From positions 1 to 64,000 of the forward strand of contig JBFYLO010000030.1 of NCBI GenBank assembly GCA_041305385.1: a stretch of 64,000 bases of DNA, written 5' to 3'. The notes below the pieces were generated by a model. The model saw only the letters and a program-made list of their open reading frames with translations, ran no database searches and was not told where the DNA came from. Of this stretch, positions 7,170-16,296 are shown piece by piece (within the stretch, counting starts at the first letter, position 1; each line of letters opens with the position of its first letter). Position numbers and translations under genes: made by a program. The stretch comes from JAKAKT01 sp041305385 (GTDB lineage Archaea; Micrarchaeota; Micrarchaeia; Burarchaeales; JAKAKT01).

Positions 7170-7619
7170 TTACTCGCAGGTCCCGACCAATGGGTTCTGG
7201 CCCCTAAATGTAAACGTCCTGCCTGTGCTCGGGTCGATGTAAACAATCTGCACGTTGTAGGAGTATTGCTCGCCTATGATGCACGAATGGCCCGAGACAT
7301 TGACATTCGCGGTGAGCCCGGGGGGAATCGTAACCATCTCCGGAGCCATCATGCCGGAATTGTCAATGAGCACATTCTTGATTCTCACCGCAAAGGGCCT
7401 GTTGTTTTTTACTGTGAGCTCGGCGATGGCTGGGGAGATTTTGTAGTTAGGAAGGACCCCGACATCGGCGATGCTGCCCCAATAGGCCTCGCTCTGCTGG
7501 CGGGTTATTCCCCCTGAGAGCCCCTGGAAGCCCCCGAGGACTCCGACGACAATCAGGGCTATGATAACCACAACTGCGAGGATAATCAGGTACTCTGTCG
7601 CCGCCTGTGCACGCCTCAA
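7170..7619 (-). CDS. Pilin (class III signal peptide)
   Basis: 149 residues. The start is TTG (7619), preceded by GGTGA at 4-nt spacing; a TTTATAAATAG box lies upstream near 7650. The N-terminus RRAQAATEYLIILAVVVIIA is a textbook archaeal type IV prepilin signal with Glu after the cleavage site. The mature domain is beta-rich (PAIAELTVKNNRPFAVRIKN, TVNVSGHSC) and ends in Cys-Glu, with a likely disulfide between the two Cys. It stands alone, unlike the other pilins here, and could be a structural subunit for motor set 1 at 11246-14825. Confidence 0.85.
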   Translation of the reverse strand: MRRAQAATEYLIILAVVVIIALIVVGVLGGFQGLSGGITRQQSEAYWGSIADVGVLPNYKISPAIAELTVKNNRPFAVRIKNVLIDNSGMMAPEMVTIPPGLTANVNVSGHSCIIGEQYSYNVQIVYIDPSTGRTFTFRGQNPLVGTCE

Positions 7620-7740
7620 ACATTCACCAAATGGACTTTCGCTTCTCTATTTATAAAGCTTTTTGGTCGAGGCAGCTTTTCCGATAGATATTTATTTCTT
7701 GAAAAAAGAAGCATAACCCTCTTCAAAGGGAGGCGGTTGG

Positions 7741-9699
7741 ATGGAACCCATTTTCTCGGAGATTGCACGCGGCGTTCTCGAGAGCGCGAGGTCTGACAAA
7801 CGGATTTCTTCTGACCTGAAGCTGATTCGCGGGATTGCTGAAAAGGATTCGACCACCTGCTCCGCCCGCGGAACTCCCGATGCTTTGACTGAAAAGAAAA
7901 GCCACGCTTACATAAGTAAGATTACCTCGAGGAGCGCTCCCCAGACCAGGGTGTTCCTGGGGAATCCTGACGAGGAGGCGGTTTCCCTTGCGAGGGCTGC
8001 AGCCGAATACCTGAAAAAGGAAAAGGTCGAGCTCTTGCAGATGGACAGGCAGATGGGCCTTCACCCGAAACACTCGACCCACTGCAGAACCGTGGTGACA
8101 AAGCCCTATGCCCGCCTGCTGGCGATGTGGGACAAGCTCCTGTTCAAAGTTGACGAGAATGGGGAGGAGCCTCAGCAGACGATTATTTTTGTCCCTGAGT
8201 TTAGCGAAGTTGCGCCCAGGTATGCGCCGGGTTGGGCTGAGAAGCAGAAGGCTGATGGAAAGCCCCTCAGGCGAATCGTTGTTGACGCCGATGCAGGAGT
8301 GACGTTTGTTCTTGGAAGCGACTACTTCGGGGAGGTAAAGAAGGGCCATCTCAGGATGGCGATGTATAAGGAAAAAGTCTTGTTCAAGAAGAGCGAAGGG
8401 AAAGAGGGCGGGCTCGGGGTCCACGCAGGCGGGAAAGTCATAAGGGCGAAGGATTCGAAAACTGGAAAGATTAGGGACCTGGGCGCCATATTCTTCGGAC
8501 TGAGCGGAACAGGAAAAACGAGCCTCTCGGTCCACCACTTCTGGCTCGAATCGGGCGGGGAGCGGGTAATCATAAGGCAGGATGACTTCTTCGTTCTAGA
8601 CAAGGATGCAAAAGCATACGGGACCGAGGACAACGCTTACATAAAAACCGAGGGTCTTGAACCAGAAGGCCAGCCGCTCCTCTATCAGGGCGCGATGAGG
8701 GAGAGCGCTGTTCTCGAGAACGTTCATGTGGACCCGAAGACGGGGAAAATCGACTTCTTCAAGTACGACCACCCGTTCACTCCGAGCAAGAAATGCCTGA
8801 ATGGGCGCGGAATCGTGGTCCGGAGCGAGCTTGTGGACGAGAACGGAGTTAGGCAGGCTGACGAGAAGATTGACCTGGATTCCGTTGATTTGGTGTTCTT
8901 CATAACCAGAAGGGACACCATTGTCCCCCCCGTTGCCAGGCTCCACAAGGACCAGGCTGCTGCGTTCTTCATGCTTGGGGAATCGGTGCTGACTTCCGCC
9001 GCTGACCCGGTCAGGGCCGGTCAGTCAGTGCGAGAGGTCGGAACCAACCCGTTCATCGTCGGTTCTGAGGGGGAGGAAGGGAATATCTTCCACGACATCT
9101 GCGAAAAGAACCCGAAAATGCAGTGCTATTTGCTGAACACCGGAAGCTTTGGGGGAAGGACTCTCGAAATCGGGAGGGGAAAGCTTTCTGAAACCGAATT
9201 CTTGGACTCTGCCGAGAGATTTTCGAAAGGAATTGAGCACCCGAAAGCAGGGAAGCCTGTGGCCCAGAAGGCGAATGGAAAGGAAATCCATTACAAGGCC
9301 AGGCTCGTGAAGGTCGAGGCTGAGCACAGAGGCGAACGGATCAAGGACCCGAAGGCACTGGGGGCCCTGCTGGAAAAAGCTAGGAAGGGCGACGTGAAGG
9401 CGGGCGAGGTCGATGTTTACGAGTATGCGCTCCTTGTTGCTGAAAAGATAACTGTCCAGGACTCGTGCACTGTCATCAGGGAGATTGCGAGGGGGAGCGT
9501 GAAATGGGAGAACGAAAAGCACTGGGGCTACGAGGTCGCAAAGGAAATCCCGGGGGTGGACCTGGGAAGATTCGACTGGAGGAAATATTACTCGAATGAA
9601 GAGCATGCTTCGATGATTGCGGAGCTGAGGAAGGAAAGAAGGGAATGGTTAGCGAAATTCCCCGAACTGAAGAAGGGCATAAGAGATGCGATACGATAG
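7741..9699 (+). CDS. pckA: Phosphoenolpyruvate carboxykinase, ATP-type superfamily
   Basis: 652 residues. The P-loop FFGLSGTGKTSLS (about residues 251-263) is the ATP-PEPCK Walker A, and the conserved block after it is present: RQDDFFVLD in the kinase-2 position, an AMRESAVLENVHVD segment with a following Gly-Lys-Ile-Asp-Phe, and VFFITRRDTIVPPVARL (Arg-rich, ATP/PEP site). The enzyme converts oxaloacetate and ATP to PEP, CO2 and ADP in gluconeogenesis or works in the anaplerotic direction. It is longer than bacterial ATP-PEPCK (about 530-540 aa) and divergent in the N-terminal substrate half (MGLHPKHSTHCRT), so the exact substrate is less sure than the fold. The ATG at 7741 follows GGGAGGCGG. 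The next gene encodes a PEP-synthase-like domain. Confidence 0.8.
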   Translation: MEPIFSEIARGVLESARSDKRISSDLKLIRGIAEKDSTTCSARGTPDALTEKKSHAYISKITSRSAPQTRVFLGNPDEEAVSLARAAAEYLKKEKVELLQMDRQMGLHPKHSTHCRTVVTKPYARLLAMWDKLLFKVDENGEEPQQTIIFVPEFSEVAPRYAPGWAEKQKADGKPLRRIVVDADAGVTFVLGSDYFGEVKKGHLRMAMYKEKVLFKKSEGKEGGLGVHAGGKVIRAKDSKTGKIRDLGAIFFGLSGTGKTSLSVHHFWLESGGERVIIRQDDFFVLDKDAKAYGTEDNAYIKTEGLEPEGQPLLYQGAMRESAVLENVHVDPKTGKIDFFKYDHPFTPSKKCLNGRGIVVRSELVDENGVRQADEKIDLDSVDLVFFITRRDTIVPPVARLHKDQAAAFFMLGESVLTSAADPVRAGQSVREVGTNPFIVGSEGEEGNIFHDICEKNPKMQCYLLNTGSFGGRTLEIGRGKLSETEFLDSAERFSKGIEHPKAGKPVAQKANGKEIHYKARLVKVEAEHRGERIKDPKALGALLEKARKGDVKAGEVDVYEYALLVAEKITVQDSCTVIREIARGSVKWENEKHWGYEVAKEIPGVDLGRFDWRKYYSNEEHASMIAELRKERREWLAKFPELKKGIRDAIR

Positions 9700-9718
9700 G
9701 GGGCCACTATCCTGTAAG

Positions 9719-9728
9719 CTATAAATAC
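9719..9728 (+). promoter_or_regulatory. TATA-like box for the PEP-synthase-like gene
   Basis: CTATAAATAC is 25-35 bp upstream of the ATG at 9754 and lies just past the pckA stop, so the following gene can be expressed separately as a leaderless transcript. Confidence 0.5.
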
Positions 9729-9753
9729 TCGATTTTACATAATAGATTATCTA

Positions 9754-11238
9754 ATGCTATTTGGAAGAGCTAGGAACAGACCGCTGCTTGATGGAACGAA
9801 TGTCCCTTTTCTCGATAGGGTTCAGAAGGACTCGTTAGTCAGGAAGCACTGGGAAATACTCGGCCCGGACTCGATTGGGGATAAGGCAGGCAATTTGCTG
9901 GTAAAAACTCGTTATGCCATTAAATCTGGTTTTACCCCTAACGAGCGGGTTGTTCTGGCGATGGGATTTTTTGAAGAGTATTATTCTAGGAATGTTAAAG
10001 GAGCGAGTGGCAAGAGGGAACAGATACTCAATGGAGTTTTCTCAACTAGAGAGATGGAAAGCATAGACCAAATTGCCGGAAGATTCAAAGGGAGAGCAGT
10101 TGTGGTTCGCTCTTCTGCGTTTGGAGATGCACTGGGAATTGGAGTCTACGAAAGCAGATTTGTTCTCGACACGAGCCCGGAGGGGATAAGCAAGGCGATT
10201 AAAGAGGTTTTGGCAAGTCAATACACTGACGACGCAGTTGAATACCGGAGAGTGCGGGGCTTGCCCGAGGGAATGGCGGTGATTATAGAGCCGGTGGTAG
10301 CAACTTTAGTGAACGAGGGCCATGCGCCTAATTTTTCTGGGATCGGATTTACGAAACTCCCGAACGGAACAAGCCTGTTGAGAGTTACGGCTGGACTGGG
10401 AACCATGGTGGTTCGCTCGACATATGGAATCAAGATAACGTATAGCAATGACAAACTCGAAATGCCTTGGTTTGTTGGCTTGAAAGATGACTTTACGAGT
10501 CTTCCGGAGGAAACGCTACGGATGCTACATGGAAAGGTTATCGAAGGAGCGGAGGGAACCAGTAGGGTGGAAGTCAATTCCAAAAGCCTGGTAAAGCGCT
10601 TTATATATGAACCACGGAAACTTTTCGCTAAGATGGGAAAATTTGAGGAACTTTGTGGAGTGCCGCAGTATATCGAATGGGCGGGAATTTACAGACCAAC
10701 AAATCCCCTTAGTACTGGGGGGATGAAATTTGAAGTCACGCTTTTACAGACCGCTGATGCCAAGAGGGAGGACTTTGTTGAGGTTCCGAAAAACCCCAAG
10801 AACGTCCTGGCAGAGACCAACTATGTCATGGGAAGCGGGAGAAAGGAATGCCCTGAGTTAGTTGTTGTCAGAACCGAAAACAGCATCCCTGCTCTCAGGA
10901 GATACAACGGGGACCATAAGGGCTACGCAGTTGCGTATGATGGAAAGCTGCACACAGGGGAAAACCCGAAGCTGTCATTCCATGATTTAAGTAATGCGTC
11001 GGTCGTCATTGATTACGGTTTCGCCCACATAAAGGACCCGGCGAGCCATTGGGAAGGTTTGATGAAGGCGACGAGTAAGATTTTTTTGGTGACAGATTTG
11101 GATGAGGGGGTCCTAGAAAAACTACGCGAAGAAGGAAAGACGGGAAACATTGGCGAGAACGCGGGTCTTTACGTAGCAAACTTTGTGGTAAGCGCCTGCA
11201 TGAGGCAACAAAGAGCAGTAGTTGAAGTCCAGGAGTAA
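9754..11238 (+). CDS. Orphan PEP synthase/PPDK N-terminal-like domain protein
   Basis: 494 residues. The segment KGRAVVVRSSAFGDALGIGV with the following LDTSPEGISKAIKEVLASQY and GLPEGMAVIIEPVVA matches the ATP-grasp-like nucleotide-binding domain of PEP synthase and pyruvate phosphate dikinase (AVRSSA..., ...YR, MAVIVQ). The phosphohistidine swivel domain and the PEP/pyruvate TIM barrel of those enzymes are not present, so it cannot be a complete PEP synthase. It may transfer phosphate to another substrate or partner, or act as a regulator of PEP metabolism next to pckA. The C-terminal 200 residues are not recognised. Base composition is somewhat more AT-rich than pckA. Confidence 0.6.
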   Translation: MLFGRARNRPLLDGTNVPFLDRVQKDSLVRKHWEILGPDSIGDKAGNLLVKTRYAIKSGFTPNERVVLAMGFFEEYYSRNVKGASGKREQILNGVFSTREMESIDQIAGRFKGRAVVVRSSAFGDALGIGVYESRFVLDTSPEGISKAIKEVLASQYTDDAVEYRRVRGLPEGMAVIIEPVVATLVNEGHAPNFSGIGFTKLPNGTSLLRVTAGLGTMVVRSTYGIKITYSNDKLEMPWFVGLKDDFTSLPEETLRMLHGKVIEGAEGTSRVEVNSKSLVKRFIYEPRKLFAKMGKFEELCGVPQYIEWAGIYRPTNPLSTGGMKFEVTLLQTADAKREDFVEVPKNPKNVLAETNYVMGSGRKECPELVVVRTENSIPALRRYNGDHKGYAVAYDGKLHTGENPKLSFHDLSNASVVIDYGFAHIKDPASHWEGLMKATSKIFLVTDLDEGVLEKLREEGKTGNIGENAGLYVANFVVSACMRQQRAVVEVQE

Positions 11239-11245
11239 GCTGTTT

Positions 11246-12208
11246 CTAGAATGACCCGAGCATGAAGCTCACCAGGTAGGTCTTCGAGATGTAGAAGAAC
11301 ACAAGGGAGTTTGCGAGAATCAGCGGGGCATAGCGCAGGCCGTTCAGCTCGCCGCCGTGGTGTATCACGCCTATCATGAGGCTAGAGAACAACGATGTCA
11401 TTACTAGCGTCAGCACCGAGATGTTGAATATGAAGTCCTGCGAAATCGGAAGGCTCATGTTGAGCCCTATCTGCTGCGAGAGAAACGAATCAGGCCCGTG
11501 GAGCGCCGACACCATGTCGACAAACTGTATTGAAAGGCTCAGCAGTGCGGGCATCGCTATCACAACTGTGAATAGTATGAAGACGACGTACATGTTGGTT
11601 CCTGCTATGAGCTCGCGCCTGAGCTCCTGGTTCTCCCTGATGTCCTCGGCGCTGGTCTCGAGAACTTTTGAAACAGAGCCCCCCGACCTGAGGCTGGAAG
11701 CAAACAAGAGCAGCGTCCTGTTTAGCATATCGGACTTTATCCTGGTCGAGATTTCCGAGAGCGCATCAACGAAGGACTCGGTCCCCAGGGACTTGTTGGC
11801 CACGTAGAGTATCTCCTGGTGGAGGGGGCCGAACTCCGGCCTCGTGGCCATTCTCAGCGCCACGATCGGCGTCACGCCGGATTTGATGTTAGAAGCAGTA
11901 AGCTGGAGAAGGTCCGGCAGAGCCCTCTCAGCAGCCATCCTCCTGTCCTCAATGCGGAGATAGAGGAGTGTGTAAAGCATCGAGATTATGAGTATGAAAA
12001 CGAGAGACGCGAGCAGGTGTATGAAATAAACCGGGAAGCTGGAGAATTTTAGAAGCACAACATAAGAGAAGAGCGCAAAACAAATCGCCGTCAGGAAAAC
12101 TGCGCCGATCCAGTCCCTCGCGTCCATCTTCATCCCCGCGTGGACGAGCATCTGGCGTATATGCTTCTTCACGCGGGTTGGCGCCAGTTCACCTAGGTTG
12201 GATAACAT
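11246..12208 (-). CDS. Pilus platform protein, TadC/GspF-like (motor set 1)
   Basis: 320 residues; integral membrane platform protein of the T2SF superfamily. Two pairs of hydrophobic segments flank a cytoplasmic helical bundle with the conserved ALPDLLQLTASNIKSGVTPI motif and a later FASSLRSGGSVSKVLE, matching the repeated helical signature of TadB/TadC. Such proteins couple the ATPase to pilin extraction from the membrane. The ATG at 12208 lies 4 nt after the TadB-like stop, so the genes are coupled. This is the last gene of the ATPase-TadB-TadC unit and is convergent with the PEP-synthase-like gene. Confidence 0.82.
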   Translation of the reverse strand: MLSNLGELAPTRVKKHIRQMLVHAGMKMDARDWIGAVFLTAICFALFSYVVLLKFSSFPVYFIHLLASLVFILIISMLYTLLYLRIEDRRMAAERALPDLLQLTASNIKSGVTPIVALRMATRPEFGPLHQEILYVANKSLGTESFVDALSEISTRIKSDMLNRTLLLFASSLRSGGSVSKVLETSAEDIRENQELRRELIAGTNMYVVFILFTVVIAMPALLSLSIQFVDMVSALHGPDSFLSQQIGLNMSLPISQDFIFNISVLTLVMTSLFSSLMIGVIHHGGELNGLRYAPLILANSLVFFYISKTYLVSFMLGSF

Positions 12209-12212
12209 AATC

Positions 12213-13076
12213 TCACATGTAGACCAGGGGTCTGCTCAGCTTCACGTATTTTATTATCACATACTCCGCAAAGAAGCAAATCAGCAGGAGCGCGAGGAAG
12301 ACGGGCTCTCTCACTTTCGTAGTCCCGAATGAGGAGAGGATGGTTATCAGTGTGGCGCCCAGGCTCGGGATGGCAACTGCGATGAGCAGGTAAAGCAGTA
12401 TCCAGAGATTCATCTCTTGGGTGTAGGCTTTCACCTTGGAGCTCTGGAACTGGCGCAGGTTGTCGACAAGGTTCTTCAGCGTGCCCTGAAGGCTCGCGCC
12501 TGAGCGGAGCGCTATCACTATCTGCCATATCGCCTTTTTCATGAACTCGGACTCCGTGCGGAGCGCGAGCTTTTCGAGCGCCGCATCCTGGGCCTCGCCC
12601 GCATTGATGTCGTCAACGACCCGCTTGAACTCCTGGGAAACGAGGCCGTGCTCGGAATTGGACACGCTCTTGAGCGCCTCGAAAAGAGAGACCCCCGAAC
12701 TTATCTGTATCAGCATGTCCTTTATCGCGTAGACGAGGTCCCGGTCAAGGCTCTCGACGCATTTGCGGACAAGGACGTATGGATAGATGACGAACACCAC
12801 CTGGAGGAGGAAAAACGTTACGACTGCTGGAAAGAGCGAGGTTGCGGAAGAAAGTGATGGGTCCCTGATTCGGATTAGAAAGAAGACTAGGGCTCCCCAT
12901 AGGAATGCGTTGAGGACGGAGATGATGAAATACTCCCCTTCGTCCAGGTCGCTCTCGAGAATCTTCAGGTAGCGGTCTATCCTGAAGGGCCTGGCCAAGG
13001 CCTTCCCGGGGCCAAGGAAAAGCTTCGCTATGCTTCTCGAAATTGGCGAGGGGATTATGAACAGCGGTATGCGGAT
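12213..13076 (-). CDS. Pilus platform protein, TadB/GspF-like, probable ATC start (motor set 1)
   Basis: T2SF-superfamily platform protein. Its cytoplasmic bundle carries AIKDMLIQISSGVSLFEAL and AIWQIVIALRSGASLQGTL, followed by two C-terminal membrane helices. The first canonical start is a TTG at 12998 (MARPFRI), but the frame upstream reads IRIPLFIIPSPIS, which aligns with MRIPFSILPVPIV at the start of the paralogue at 44513-45388. In that reading the initiator would be ATC (13076-13074). GAGGTG overlaps the ATPase stop and sits 5 nt before it, the spacing used by the ATG genes at 17814 and 35233. Product length would be 287 residues. A point change or assembly error at this codon is the simpler alternative. 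Confidence 0.75.
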   Translation of the reverse strand: MRIPLFIIPSPISRSIAKLFLGPGKALARPFRIDRYLKILESDLDEGEYFIISVLNAFLWGALVFFLIRIRDPSLSSATSLFPAVVTFFLLQVVFVIYPYVLVRKCVESLDRDLVYAIKDMLIQISSGVSLFEALKSVSNSEHGLVSQEFKRVVDDINAGEAQDAALEKLALRTESEFMKKAIWQIVIALRSGASLQGTLKNLVDNLRQFQSSKVKAYTQEMNLWILLYLLIAVAIPSLGATLITILSSFGTTKVREPVFLALLLICFFAEYVIIKYVKLSRPLVYM

Positions 13077-13085
13077 GTGAACACC

Positions 13086-14825
13086 TCAGATGCCTTCGGG
13101 TTTCTTCCCGGCTTTTGCCATCTTCAGGGCTTCCTCCGGGTCTTTGTAGTACAGGGACATGACGTCTCCTACTTGGTCGATGGAACGCACTCCCGTCTCG
13201 AGCATCCACGTGAGAATCTGCTTCTTGTCCTTGAGGTCCTTGTTTATCTCGTCTATGGACATACCTGTGTGGGTGTTGAGCTCCTCTATGACGCGCATGC
13301 TGTCGTTCTCTTTCTGGAACGTATCCTGCCTCGGCCTCCACCGGTAAATCGGGTTGAGCGAAAGCATTTCAACTGAAGAGGAGATGACCTCGCTGATTTC
13401 GTAGGTGCGCCTGAGGCCCTGCCTCCGGTCCCTGTACTGCACGACAATCAGGTGCAGGGACTGGAGCTCGATGTTGGGAAGGTCGAAGGGCGGGTTGGTA
13501 AGCCTGCGGAGCACCTGCGACGCAGTGTCCGCGTGGAGAGTGGAATAGACTGCATGGCCCGTGTGCATGGCCTCGAAAAGCACTTCAGCCTCCCGCTGCT
13601 TCCTCACTTCCCCTACAATCATCCTGTCGGGCCTCATCCTGAGCGATGAGACCATCAAGTCAAGCATGCTGACCGAACCGTGGCCCTCGGGGTTTGGATT
13701 CCTCGTAACAAGAGGCACCCAGTTCCATTTGAGGTATTGGGGAATCGCAAGTTCTCTCGTGTCCTCTATGGTGATGATTCTGTTCGAAGGCGGAATCATG
13801 GCGCACATGGTGTTGAGCGTGCTGGTCTTTCCGCTGGCCGTCCCTCCGACAACCATGACGTTCATCTCGTACTGCATGCAAAGCCAAAGGAAGGCTGCCA
13901 TCTCCGTTGACATGGTGTTTATTTTCGGGTCGATGAAATCGATTATCGTCCATGGGTCGCGGGCAAAGCGGCGGATGGTGATTGTATTGCCGCAGGTTGA
14001 AATGGGAAAGAGGGTCGCGTTTACCCTGTCCCCGGTGTCCAGGTAGGCATCGAGAATGGGCGTGAGGATGGTTATGTCCCTGCCGGACTTCCTGCCTATC
14101 TGGGCTGCATAGTTGTAAATGTCGTCCTCGCCTTCAAGCCATAGGTTGGTCTTCAGCCAGCCGAGCTTCTTGTGGTAGACGGAGACCGGCACCGAAGAGC
14201 CGTTTACGGCAATCTCCTCGAGATCGTCATCCGACATCAGGAACTCGATGTCGCCGAGCCCGTACATCGTGTGGAGGAGTACGCCGGCCAGGGAGTCCGA
14301 ATCCAACTTCTGGAGGGTTGGAAAGAGAGTCTTGATCTCGCTGATTGCGGCGTTATAGAAGTTGTTCCGCACCACACTCGCCTTTCTCACATCGACGAAT
14401 TCGCTGGCCTGGATGGGGACGATCCTTGCGAGCTTGTCGCGGATGTAGGAGAGAACCGCGCGGGTGTATGGGCCGACCGAGGGCATCTTCATATCGTAGA
14501 TTGGCCTGCTCTCCCTCTCCACGTCGAGTATCGAGACCTCTGCGTCTACGAAGTGGGCCTTGAGCGGATATTTCATCAGCTCCTTTCCCTTGTAGCTGAC
14601 TCCCTTTCTCGGAATCATCGTCTTCGTGAGCTTGAGCCAAGGCTTGGAGAGCATGTCCACGGGATACGTAATCTCAACGACCCCCCTGGATTGGAGAACC
14701 TTGGCTATCAGCTCTATCTGCTCTGGGGCCGCTTTCAGCTGCTTCGCTATCTCCGTTGCATTGGCAGAATTATTTTTCGCGTGCTCGAGAATCTCGCAAA
14801 TATCGTCGGCGATCGTTCTTATCAT
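13086..14825 (-). CDS. Type II/IV secretion ATPase, PilT/TadA-like, with N-terminal winged helix (motor set 1)
   Basis: 579 residues. Walker A GGTASGKTS is at about 327-335, an Asp/Glu box IITIEDTREL at 350-359, Walker B RMIVGEVR at 401-408 and a His box HTGHAVYSTLHA at 421-432, all typical of GspE/VirB11-type hexameric ATPases that power pilus assembly. Residues 1-65 look like a winged helix (NATEIAKQLKAAPEQIELI) that in the other motor set is a separate protein (47091-47732). About 75 C-terminal residues follow the core and are predicted helical. A TATA-like CTTTATATTC near 14852 precedes the ATG. It is transcribed first, with the two platform proteins behind it. Confidence 0.88.
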   Translation of the reverse strand: MIRTIADDICEILEHAKNNSANATEIAKQLKAAPEQIELIAKVLQSRGVVEITYPVDMLSKPWLKLTKTMIPRKGVSYKGKELMKYPLKAHFVDAEVSILDVERESRPIYDMKMPSVGPYTRAVLSYIRDKLARIVPIQASEFVDVRKASVVRNNFYNAAISEIKTLFPTLQKLDSDSLAGVLLHTMYGLGDIEFLMSDDDLEEIAVNGSSVPVSVYHKKLGWLKTNLWLEGEDDIYNYAAQIGRKSGRDITILTPILDAYLDTGDRVNATLFPISTCGNTITIRRFARDPWTIIDFIDPKINTMSTEMAAFLWLCMQYEMNVMVVGGTASGKTSTLNTMCAMIPPSNRIITIEDTRELAIPQYLKWNWVPLVTRNPNPEGHGSVSMLDLMVSSLRMRPDRMIVGEVRKQREAEVLFEAMHTGHAVYSTLHADTASQVLRRLTNPPFDLPNIELQSLHLIVVQYRDRRQGLRRTYEISEVISSSVEMLSLNPIYRWRPRQDTFQKENDSMRVIEELNTHTGMSIDEINKDLKDKKQILTWMLETGVRSIDQVGDVMSLYYKDPEEALKMAKAGKKPEGI

Positions 14826-14879
14826 GGATAGGCTTTCTGCCCGTATGAATATAAAGTTTCGGGTGGTCGGATTTGGTTT

Positions 14880-16232
14880 TTAAGGCGCCTTCCCGCCGAC
14901 CATTGCTTCCTTTACCCGAATGTGCGGGCCCCCATCGCTCACCGGGACCGACTGCCCGCCCTTCCCGCAGAACCCCGGGCTCCCGAGGAAATCGTTTGCA
15001 ACCATGTCGATGCTCTTTAGGGTCTCTACGACATTCCCGCTCAAAAGAACGTCCCGCAACAGTCTCGTCTTCTTTCCTTTCTCAACCAGATAGCCGTCCT
15101 CGGCTGCGAAAACGAAATAGCCTGTAGTGGTGTCCACGCACCCGCCGCTCATCCCCCTTGCGTAAATCCCAATCTTCACTCCCTCGAACAGCTCCTCGAC
15201 TCCGCTCTCGCCCCGCGCCATGCACGTGTTGCTCATGCGGACAATTGGGGCGTAGGAGAAAGCCTGGGCCCGCGCATTTCCAGTGGGCTTGGCGCCGAGC
15301 TTCGCGGAAGTTTCTCTGGATTGCAGATAGTTCTTCAGTTTCCCTTTGGAAACGAGCACTGTGCCCGTGGCCTGGACTCCCTCGTCGTCAAATGCATAGG
15401 AGCCGAAAGCCCCTGGCGTGGTGGGGTTGTCGGTTATGGTAACAAGCGTGGAGCCGATGACCCCTCCGAGTTTTCCTTTCAATATCGAACTTCCTGCAAG
15501 AACCGAATCCGCCTCGCATGCGTGGCCGAGGGCCTCGTGGCAGAGGAGGCCGGTCATTCTTCCATCGATAATGATTGGGTGCTTGCCTAGGGGGGCCGGA
15601 GAGGCTGAAAGAAGCTCAAGGGCGCGCCTCGGGCACTCTTGGGCGAGCGGAAAGCACTGCTTTATTGCCTCATAGCCGGCGGACACCCCAACCCGCTCTG
15701 AAGCCCGCTGCATGATGCCCCTGTCTTTTGCCACTGAAGTGAAAGCCCCATAAACTCTAGAGGCCAACTGCTCGCACTCCGAGCCCGCCGTATTGACGAA
15801 CTTGTCTGTACAGAGCGAATCGAAATAGCGGACCGATGTGCTCGCGACTGCTTTCCCTTCCAGCAGTTTCTGGAGCGAGCGCATGTCGTTCATTTTGTTT
15901 TCAATGGGAGTGTCCTCAATCTTCTCCTTGGTTTTCGTTCTGAATTTTCCAGACGAGGAAGGCTTCGCTTCCACTCTGGAAGTGCCTTTCGAAATTCTTG
16001 CCAGCCTGTAGGCCTTCTGGAAAATCTCCTCCATCCGCGAGAGGTCGTCCGTGCTGGCGAAGCCCCAGGAGCCCTTCACGAGCATCCGAACGCTGAGCCC
16101 CTGCGACTCGCCAGATGAGACGCTCGTCTCCTTGTCCCGGAGGCTTATGGAGTTGGAAAGCTCGCGCTCCTCCCTGAACTCGCCGTAATCGATTTCGAAT
16201 TTCCTGAAAAGCGCTAGGGCCTTGTCGAGCAT
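14880..16232 (-). CDS. tldD: TldD-type metalloprotease subunit
   Basis: 450 residues. The zinc-binding HEALGH motif (Cys-His-Glu-Ala-Leu-Gly-His) and the downstream GQSVPVSDGGPHIRV end are typical of TldD, the catalytic half of the TldD/TldE heterodimer that degrades unfolded peptides within a closed cavity. The N-terminus (GEFREERELSNSISLRD) and the Gly-rich TGNARAQAFSYAPIVRMSNT segment also fit. Its usual partner TldE/PmbA is encoded on the opposite strand at 61866-63152, about 45 kb away. A TTATAAATACC box is 25-30 bp upstream of the ATG, so the transcript is probably leaderless and monocistronic. Confidence 0.92.
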   Translation of the reverse strand: MLDKALALFRKFEIDYGEFREERELSNSISLRDKETSVSSGESQGLSVRMLVKGSWGFASTDDLSRMEEIFQKAYRLARISKGTSRVEAKPSSSGKFRTKTKEKIEDTPIENKMNDMRSLQKLLEGKAVASTSVRYFDSLCTDKFVNTAGSECEQLASRVYGAFTSVAKDRGIMQRASERVGVSAGYEAIKQCFPLAQECPRRALELLSASPAPLGKHPIIIDGRMTGLLCHEALGHACEADSVLAGSSILKGKLGGVIGSTLVTITDNPTTPGAFGSYAFDDEGVQATGTVLVSKGKLKNYLQSRETSAKLGAKPTGNARAQAFSYAPIVRMSNTCMARGESGVEELFEGVKIGIYARGMSGGCVDTTTGYFVFAAEDGYLVEKGKKTRLLRDVLLSGNVVETLKSIDMVANDFLGSPGFCGKGGQSVPVSDGGPHIRVKEAMVGGKAP

Positions 16233-16296
16233 GAAAAGGAATTAGGGGGGAAGGTATTTATAAGAAATGGGAAAGCAACGACCGAGCGCAACAGGA

